From the NCBI RefSeq assembly GCF_021917145.1, contig NC_061064.1, positions 574,785 to 638,784 on the forward strand: DNA of 64,000 bases, in the 5' to 3' direction. This document shows, in pieces, positions 41,993 to 51,700 of this stretch. Below the pieces are notes generated by a model. It was not told the origin of the DNA. It saw nothing but the letters and a program-made list of their open reading frames with translations, and made no database searches. Source of the DNA: Hypomesus transpacificus. Taxonomy: Eukaryota > Chordata > Actinopteri > Osmeriformes > Osmeridae. The position numbers and the translations under genes were made by a program. Numbering within the stretch: position 1 is the first letter of the stretch; each line of letters opens with the position of its first letter.

Positions 41993-42722
41993 AGTGGCGG
42001 GCAGCAGAATCATGAAAACCATTGCAAGGATTATCGAGACAAAACAACAGCGAGTCAAACGTTTCTGACGAACTCTAGCTAAATGTTAACACATGACATT
42101 ATTAGTATCACAAAAGTAGTTAAACGGTAAAAGAAACTGACAAGGATCTTGCTATTGTTTATCCCCAGAAAAACGTTGTCCACTTGATTTTGGAAGACAA
42201 ACGTTTTTGCTAGTCCCATACAGTACTCAGCCAGGACGGGAGCGTCAGGTTGTTTCTGGCGAAATTTAGCTACGGTAAAGTAAATATAAATTGGCAGCTG
42301 GCTAAGGAAAAGGTATGGAACTATTCATGATTTTACAATACTTTGCAAAATGTTTGTCTTGAACTTTAGTTTTTTTGTTGTCAATTGCTGATAGTGGTAG
42401 GACAATATAAAGGCTAGTAACCAGCAGTGTTTATAAAGGTAGCAAACGCGTTAGCTAGCTAGACTTCCCATGTTGGGCCCTCAATTTGACCGCTATCTGT
42501 CGGAGATTATTGATGATTTCTCGTTTTTGCTACTACTAAGTAGCATGTCAATAATCTGTGGTCCAAGGCTTTATGATCACAACATGTCTACTGTAGACAT
42601 TGTTTTGCTTACCAATGTGATCTCCATCCTTTAAGTTTAAGAACGTTTGCTGTTAGCGCTAAGTAACAAAAAGGAATGTTCTGATAACATAATCTTGGTT
42701 TCTACTTGACAGATTTTGCAGC

Positions 42723-45700
42723 ATGTTAAAGGACGACGATAAGGGGATTCCTGTGCGGGTTGCTTTGCGGTGTCGTCCGCTTGTGCCAAAAGAAATCAAC
42801 GAGGGATGTCAGGGTTGTCTCACTTTTGTGTCTGGGGAGCCGCAGGTCAGCAGTTGTTTTTTTGAACACCATTTCAGGCTTTGTTAGGCTACTCTAGAGT
42901 GACTGTTATGCTTGCCATCTTCAATTTAGGTAATTGTCGGTTCCGAAAAGGCGTTCACATACGATTATGTATTTGACCCAATGGCTGAACAAGAGGAAGT
43001 ATTCAACGTCGCCGTTTCACCGTTGTTATCTGGCCTTTTCAAAGGTAATTAAGCCGAGTCATTACTTGTGCAGACAAGACTCGGTGTTATCCACATACAA
43101 CATTTGAGACACTAATTAATCAGAATATATCCACACGCATATTTGATGATGGATACCTATGACTCCATTGCATTTCTTTCCGTAGAAATGGATGATCAAT
43201 TTGTGTCATTTCTCAGGGTATCACGCCACAGTGCTTGCTTATGGGCAGACCGGGTCTGGGAAAACCTTTTCGATGGGAGGAACCTACACCTCTTCCCAGG
43301 AGAGTGAGCCTACAGTTGGGGTCATCCCCAGGGTGGTCAGAATGATCTTCCAGGAAAAAGTCAAGAGATCAGAATGTCAATTTAGTCTGGCAGTGTCTTA
43401 TTTGGAGGTATGGGTGAAGTTAGTATTCTTGTTCTAGAACATTTTTAGTTCTTGTGTGACCGTTTATGTTTGTCTTTGGAAACATTGTCAGATGTTATCG
43501 TGGAGGCATCCTCTTGTGAGTAACTTGGTTTGGGTTTTTGGTTTGAAACCTTTTCTTGTAGATCTATAATGAGGATGTCTTGGACTTGCTCTGTATGGCT
43601 AAGGATAAACCAGCCCTCAGCATTCGGGAAGACCCAAAGGAGGGAATAAAGGTTAGTGGCTGACTGGAAGGTGCTTGGTGAACGAGTCTGAATGAGTAAT
43701 TGCCTTAAATATACTAATTAAACATATGAATGGGCGGATATTCAAAAAGGGACAATTCTATTTAAAGCAAAATCCAGATCAATCTGAAAAGATATGTGCT
43801 GACAATTCAAAGAATACAGAATGTCTATAAAATGACTGTCCAGGGAACCTTTTATATATGTACAAGATTACATTTGATTATTAGGTACATGTCCACATGA
43901 ATAGTTAGAAAATGATACAATAATACAATTATAATATAAATAAGTAACAATTCAGCTTGTGTCCCCATGTAGATCGTGGGCCTGACTGAGCGGCAGGTGC
44001 TGTCTGCTAGTGAGATGGTGGGGTGCCTGGAGCTGGGGAACGCAGCCCGTACCGTGGGCTCCACGGCCATGAACGCAGCCTCCTCCCGCTCCCACGCCAT
44101 CTTCACCATCACCCTGGAGCAGCGCCGCGGCGGAGACAAGTCAGTCAGCCGGCCTGATCCACTGCACACACTCTCACGACATCTGACGTTTGAACGTTTT
44201 TTATTTATTCAACAGATGCTTTCATCCACAGTGATGAATCGTGCATTTAGATCGAACAAAATCAGAAGTGGATAGCTCTAAGGATTTAGATCTCTTACTC
44301 TACTCTCATCTGTATGATATGAGTCATCTTATTTGGATGACATTGGCTTGCCCTTACCTCTAGTTTTGTGAAAAATGTGCCACACTGACATCTGCTGTTC
44401 AAGATATAGACTGTAGCTTTATTACTATATTTTTTTTTTTAATAACTGTTTTTGTGTCCAAATAATGAGGACGGATTCCATCGTGTCGAAGCTGCACCTG
44501 GTGGATCTGGCCGGCTCGGAGAGGCAGAAGAAGACCAAAGCAGAGGGGGACCGTCTGAAGGAAGGTGGGCAGGAGCCATGTGACCATCCACCACATTTCT
44601 AATGATATCTTTTCTTACTGCCTGATTGTATTCAGCCTATAATTAGCACTCCTCGGTATCACCAACTGTCTCTGGAAGAGGAGATCCCCCTCTGTTTTCC
44701 AGGGATTTTTTTCCCTCAAAGGGTTTTAGGTTGGGTTTAGGGTGCAGTTCTAAGGGAATTGTTGTAGCCCTCTGAGATCACTTGTAAAAACTGCAAAACA
44801 ACATTATGTAATTCTTACTTATTAGTTCCTAATTGCAACATAGACATTTACATGTATTCATTTAGCAGACGTTCTTATCCAGAGCGACTTACAGTAAGTA
44901 TAGGGACATTCCCCCCGAGGCAAGTAGGGTAAAATGCCTTGCCCAAGGACACGTCATTTGTTACCGCCGGGTATCGAACCGGCAACCTTCTGATTACTAG
45001 CGCGACTCCCTAACCTCTCAGCCACCTGACTCCCATACATAGGCATGAGCTGAGTCATTCTGGTATTGTGTTGTCATCCTGTGTCGCAGGCATCAGCATC
45101 AACCGAGGCCTGCTGTCCCTGGGGAACGTGATCAGTGCCCTGGGTGATGACAGCAAGAAAGCCACCTTTGTCCCTTACAGAGACTCCAAGCTCACCCGCC
45201 TGCTGCAGGGTAAGGACTCGTAACAAACAACAATGCCTGTTACATTATACATTTAATTCATTTAGCAGACGCCTTACATCCAAAGTGATGTAGAAAATGG
45301 TGCATTCAGAAAGTGCAGCAGAAGATCAAGAATCAGAAGTGCATTGTTCTTCTTGTTGATGCTGCCGGATTACAGCCCTGTCCATAAAGACCTCCTTATC
45401 AGACCTGACATGACAATGTTGTGTGTTGAGGGAGATGTTGCATTAGTCAAATATAACCCATAAAGTTCCGGCGAGATTCATAACACTGATCGAAAACTTT
45501 GAGAAACGACAACTTCACTATTTACTAAAGAATTCACACGAACAATCGAGCATTGATCGATATGTGTTAAACGTGAATAAAGGATTCGATACATCCCAAT
45601 AAGATGGTTGTTTTCCCCCCTTTCAGACGCTCTGGGGGGGAACAGCCACACCCTGATGATCGCCTGCATTAGCCCCGCCGACTCCAACATGGAGGAGACC

Positions 45701-48700
45701 ATCAACACCCTGCGTTACGCCGACCGAGCACGCAAGATCAAGAACAAGCCCGTGGTCAACGTTGACCCCAGAGCTGCTGAGATGAAGCACCTCAAGCAGC
45801 AGGTACCCGGATGCTCCAGACTGCTCTTTAGTCCAAACAAACTAGTTTTTTTTTTGTGTTTTGAATTTTATTTTCTGTGTATTGAAGAGGTTTGTTGTTG
45901 GTCTGCAGGTCCAGGAGCTGCAGGTCATGCTTCTGCATGCACGTGGAGGGGTGCTGCCTGCGGTCTCTGGGTGAGGACCGACTCTACCTGCAGCACTGCG
46001 GCACTGCAGCAAAGATTTCTTTTTTACATTTAGTCATTTAGCAGACTCTCCTATCCAGAGCGACTTACTGTAAGTACAGGGACATTCCCCAGAGTCAAGT
46101 AGGGTGAAGTGTCTTGCCCAAGGACACAACGTCAATTGGCACGGCCGGGAATTGAACCGGTAACCCTCAGATTTATAGCCCGATTACCTAACCGCTCAGC
46201 CATCTGACGCCACACTCAAACATACCACTCTTACCTAACCCGTCGTGTTTAGGGTGAGGGACTTGGAACAGCACACTCACGGGAGACTCACAGACTTGAC
46301 TCCGGTGTGTCTCCCCCCCCCCCCGCCTGTCCCCCTCCCTCCCCAGGTACGAGCCAGGGGACAGCACGTCCAAGCTGCTGGAGAGGACGCGAGTGCTGCA
46401 GGACGAGAACTCCAAGCTGAGCCGGGAGCTGAGCGAGGCAGCCGGGCAGACCGCCCTCATGTTCGAGAGGATCATCATGGTGAGGCGGGCCGGGTCGCTT
46501 TCACTGTCAACCTTTTGTTCCTTCCTACTTTTCCTATACATGCAGCATTTTGAATGTGGCTTTGGATGACACTGGCTTAGTGCTAACTGAAGACAACGTG
46601 AAGGTAACGTGCGAACGTGTGTTCCTGTCTCCTCGCAGACTGAGCAGGTGAACGACAGACTGCAGTGCAAGCTGGAGGAGCTGAAGGAGCACGCAGCGTG
46701 AGTCTGGTCTCCGGACGCCCGTCGTTCCACCGGTTCATGACTGCGAGGGCTTACGCAAAACGGAACCATTTCAAACACAATTTCAGTTAGAAATACTGAA
46801 TCATTCCATGGCAGTAAGGTATTTGCTCATGTCAAGTTGAGGGCGACGTGTATTCTCTTCGTCAAAAAACGAATGCGTTTGTGGTGCAGGTGTAAGATTG
46901 ACCTGCAGAAGGTGATGGAGACTTTGGAAGACCAGGAGCTCAAGGAGAATGTGGAGGTGATCCAGAGTCTGCAGCAGATCATCATACATCTCCAGGTGAA
47001 AACAGCAGGTTCCTCTCCCCTCCCCTCCTCCTTGTACGGTGTTATAGCCATGCCAGGCAAAATCCAAAAATGCAAGAATTTACATGTTGTGACGGGTCAA
47101 TTTCAGTTTGGGACGGTTTATCTTGCACTTTGGGACAGTACTGGGACAGTGAGGGGAAACAAGTGACCTGCGAGCCCTGGTCGTCTGGGTGTGACTGTTG
47201 TCTCCTTGTCCCCTCAGGATGAGGGTGCTGGCCTAGCCGCCAGCATCGAGGCCCTGTCTTCAGGAGGAGGTGAGGAGGGGGAGGACGGCCAGGCCTCAGG
47301 GAGTGGAAGAAACACCCCAGTAGACGGCTCGCCTGGCGTACGTTTTGGCGTCACTTTCAGATGCCATCTTGGTTTTTTCTTTTTTTTATGTATCGAAAAG
47401 TTTGTGTGTGTGGGAGTACAGTACTGATGTGTTCCAACTGTCTACTTCACACAGAGCGCTGGTGCCATGAATGAAAAGAACTCCCCAGAAGGCTTCACTA
47501 CCCAGCATGCTTTGCGTCAAGCCCAGATGTCCAAGGAGCTGATTGAGCTGAACAAAGTGCTGGCGCTGAAGGAGGCGTACGTGAAGAAGATGTGTCAGAA
47601 CGACACCAAGCTGGAGCCCATGGAGGTGGAACATCAGGTCGGTGTTCAAACGCTAAAACAGAATTATTAATATTATTACATGAATATTATCATTTATCAT
47701 TATAAATGATAAAGTTATAAAACAAGCTTTTGGACCCGTGACCTTTATGATCTGTAGTCAAACGCTCTATGTATGCACTGTAGTGTTACAATGCAGCATA
47801 AGATACGATAATCCTTTATTTGTCCCGCAGTGGGGAAATTGCCGTTTGCAACAGCAGCAGGATACAGTACAGAACAGCACTTTAAATGTAGAATAACGTG
47901 GATGCACTGTGGTGTTACAGTACAGAACAGCACTTTAAATGTAGAATAACGTGGATGCACTGTGGTGTTACATTGCAGAACAACATCAAGAGCCTGCAGG
48001 TGTCGGTTGGCTCTCTGCAGAAGGAGAAGGAGGACCTCATCATGGTTCTCCACTCCACCAAGAAAGACACAAACCAGGCCAAGTAGGACAAGTTTCATGT
48101 CACCAGAATATGTTCAGGGTCGTCTTTACTTAGATGTCTGATGCCAGTGTGCTTCAAGCAGGAAACAAGGTTTTTCTTGTTTTTCTCCTCCTCCTGCCCC
48201 CTCCTCCTGCTTCCTCCATCCTCCCCCCTCCTCCTGCTCCCCCCCTCCTCCTCCTGCTCCCCCACCTTCCCCCTCCTCCTACCTTCTTCCTCCCTCCTCA
48301 TGTTCCCCCCCTCCTCCTCTTCTTCTTCTTCCTCCTACTCCTCCCAGGTTGAGCGAGCAGCGCAGGAAGAGGCTGCAGGAGCTGGAGGGACAGATCACGG
48401 ACATGAAGAAGAAGCTTCTGGAACAATCCAAGCTCCTAAAGATCAAAGAGTCTTCCGTCCGCAGCGTTAACAAGCTCAATGTAGAAATTCAGGTACTCCC
48501 ATTGAGCGGGGATTTATTTAGTCCCCTTCTCCTGACACACATTGTATTTACTCATTAAATTAATCTCATTAATCTCATTAATAAGTAACACAATTACACA
48601 ATTCAGAATTGATGTGGTTGTTGATGGTGGCTTGTCTGCTTCCTGTTTCCTGCTTCCTGTAGGCTATGAAAGCCCAGAGGGTGCAGCTGATGAGGCAGAT

Positions 48701-51700
48701 GAAGGAGGACTCTGAGAAGTTCAGGGTCTGGAAGACGCAGAAGGACAAAGAGGTGCTTCAGCTAAAGGAGAAGGTGCGTTGGGTTGGATTTGACCACACC
48801 CCCTTTCACTGTGGCCTCTGAAACGCTTCCTCATGTCCTGGTTTTCAACAACCTGGCTGGATGTGATGGAAGTTTATTCATGTTACCATTTCTGAGTCGT
48901 GAGATGATCTGAACGGGACACTAAAGCGTGCTGTTGTGCGACAGGACCGGAAGCGCCAATACGAGATGCTGAAGCTGGAGAGAGACTTCCAGAATCAGGC
49001 CAACGTCCTGCGGCGCAAGACTGAGGAGGTGAGGCTTCAATCATCTGCTCTAGGCTTTTCATCCATCTGTGAGCCTCATCTACTCACCATCTATATAAAT
49101 ACCGTCCTCTGCCCCTCACGCCTCCGAAGAGGTTCTTATAGGACCATCTGATCTGGTCATAATTCTTGTCAAGGTGCACGTTCCTCTCCTTCCAGTCAGC
49201 TGGCGGTCTAACACTTAAGAACCCAAAACCAGAACTGAAAGTCCCACGTTCTAGTGGAGACGGACAGCTGTGTCTGACCCCCGTCAGCGTGTGTGTGTGT
49301 GTGGAGGCCTGGGGTAGTGTTTGTCCAGGGGTCAGCGTGTGTGTGTGGAGGCCTGGGGTAGTGATGGTCCAGGGGTCAGTGTGTGTGTGGAGGCCTGGGG
49401 TAGTGATGGTCCAGGGGTCAGCGTGTGTGTGTGGAGGCCTGGGGTAGTGATGGTCCAGGGGTCAGTGTGTGTGTGGAGGCCTGGGGTAGTGATGGTCCAG
49501 GGGTCAGTGTGTGTGTGGAGGCCTGGGGTAGTGATGGTCCAGGGGTCAGTGTGTGTGTGGAGGCCTGGGGTAGTGATGGTCCAGGGGTCAGCGTGTGTGT
49601 GTGGAGGCCTGGGGTAGTGATGGTCCAGGGGTAACTCAGCTGTGCCCCTCCAGGCGGCCGCTGCAAACAAGCGTCTGAAGGACGCGCTGCACAAGAGGAG
49701 CGAGGTGGCCGAGAGGAGGAAGGACGTCCACAAGGGCATCGACGGAGCCGCTGGCAGAGTCAAGGTCCTGACATGTCTGTTTGCTGTGTGTGTTTGTGCG
49801 GAAAGACCTGGCTTCCAGGTTTTAAAAATGTAATTTGCTGCTTTTCCAAACTGTTGTGGGGAAAATGGTGGAGAGTTGTTTTGTGTAATGATTTCTTTCT
49901 GTGTGTGTGTGTGTGTGTCCGTGTGTGTTTGGGCAGGCTTGGCTCCTGAACGAGGTAGAGGTGCTCGTGAGCACGGAGGAGGCCCGGCGCCACCTGCGGG
50001 ACCTGCTGGAGGACCGGAAGATCCTGGCGGAGGAGGTGTGCCAGCTAAGGCAGCAGATGGACGCGGGGGAGAAGCCGGCTGCCAAGATCAGGGTGAGCAG
50101 AGCTCCCAGGGACCCTCTCTCTGTTGTACTGGACCACACAGGTCATTTGGATTGGATTTGACTGTTCAGTAGTGGGAAGGAACAATAAACATGGGGGTGT
50201 CTCTCCTGGGGGGAATAAACGTGGTAATGAGGGGGGGGGGGGGGTCTGATGGCTGAGCGGTTAGGGAATCGGGCTATTAATCAGAAGGTTGCTAGTTCGA
50301 TTCCCGGCCGTGCCAAATGACGTTGTGTTCTTGGGCAAGGCACTTCACCCTACTTGCCTCGGGGGGAATGTCCCTTTACTTACTGTAAGTCGCTCTGGAT
50401 AAGAGCGTCTGCTAAATGACTAAATGTACTTCTCTCTCTCTCGTTCCATAGCGGCGCACCCTCATCATGTCGGAGCTGGAGAGCCAGGGGCAGCTGGAGG
50501 CGTCTGTGGGCAAGCAGGTGGAGAACCTGGAGACGGAGATGGGCCTCAGGTGAGTGGGCCTCGCTGCGGGGGCAGGGGGTTCCTGCAGAAAATGTGTTAG
50601 TTAAGGTGGTAGGGTGGGGTTTGCCGTCATTTCTGCTGAGACGGGAGACTGGCGCTGGTCACGGTTTGGAATGGAAGGCAGAAAACAGGACACAGAAACA
50701 GAAACGACGGATATAGCTATTGAAAAAAAAACATGTTGACGACGTAGTTAAGGCTTTTTATGAGCTATAACCATCCCCATTTATATAAGAAAGGAGTGTT
50801 CAACCTTCTTAACTCTGGCCATCTATCCCCTTTTAATACTGACAATAATGGCTTATTATAATGAATTTCGGTTCCACTGGCTTCCCTTAACGTCCTCTAC
50901 AGGAACGCCCAGATAGCCGACCTGCAGCAGAAGGTTCTGGATGCGGACGGGGAGGTGCGAATGAAGCAGCGCTGGGACACCATCACCACCATCATGGAGG
51001 CCAAGTGTGCCCTGAAGGTCCTCATGTCTGAGGTAGGTGCCTCGCACCTGTCTCTGTCTCTCTCTCTGTCTCTCTCTCTGTCTCTCTCTGCCTTTGAGCA
51101 TCAGTGCCGCGATGGGTTTGAAAACCTCCAGTGTCCCAATTCGTTTTACTTTTCATATTGTATTCATTCATAACGTGTCATAGACCTTAGGCACATGACT
51201 TGCACGCAAGCCTCTTATTTGACAGATTCCACAGATTCCACTATGTTAATTGTGTGTGTGTGTGTGGGGGGGGGGTTTCTCACACTTTTATTGCACCGGG
51301 AGCTGCAAAGTAGTCCTTCTGCATATAAACCATTTGCTAAACGAGCGTTGATTTGAACCCCCCCACGTTTGCCCCCGCGCCGCAGTTGGTATCGGCCAAG
51401 ACGGCGAACGGCAAGCAGGAGAGCGACTTGAAGCAGGAGCGAGCCAACCTGCTGGACCTGCAGAAGATGCTGTATGACGAGAGGAAGCTCATGGCCTCCA
51501 TGGAGGTGGAGCATCAGCAGCGCCTGGTGGAGCTGGAACTGAGGCACCAGGAGAAGGTGAGCGTCGTCGCGGCAACCGTCACTTTTGGGCAGGGTCTCTT
51601 TTATCCTCGACCTCCGTCTTTTGACCTTTTTTTTTTTTTTTTAGTTAATTCCTTCCTCTATTTATTTCCCTTCCTCCTTTTCTTGATTTCTTTGTCACTT

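Noticed and set aside
49321-49763. Repeat-protein ORFs on both strands in kif4 intron 18
   Set aside because: They are generated by a 42-bp minisatellite; kif4 exon 19 explains the only conserved coding sequence.
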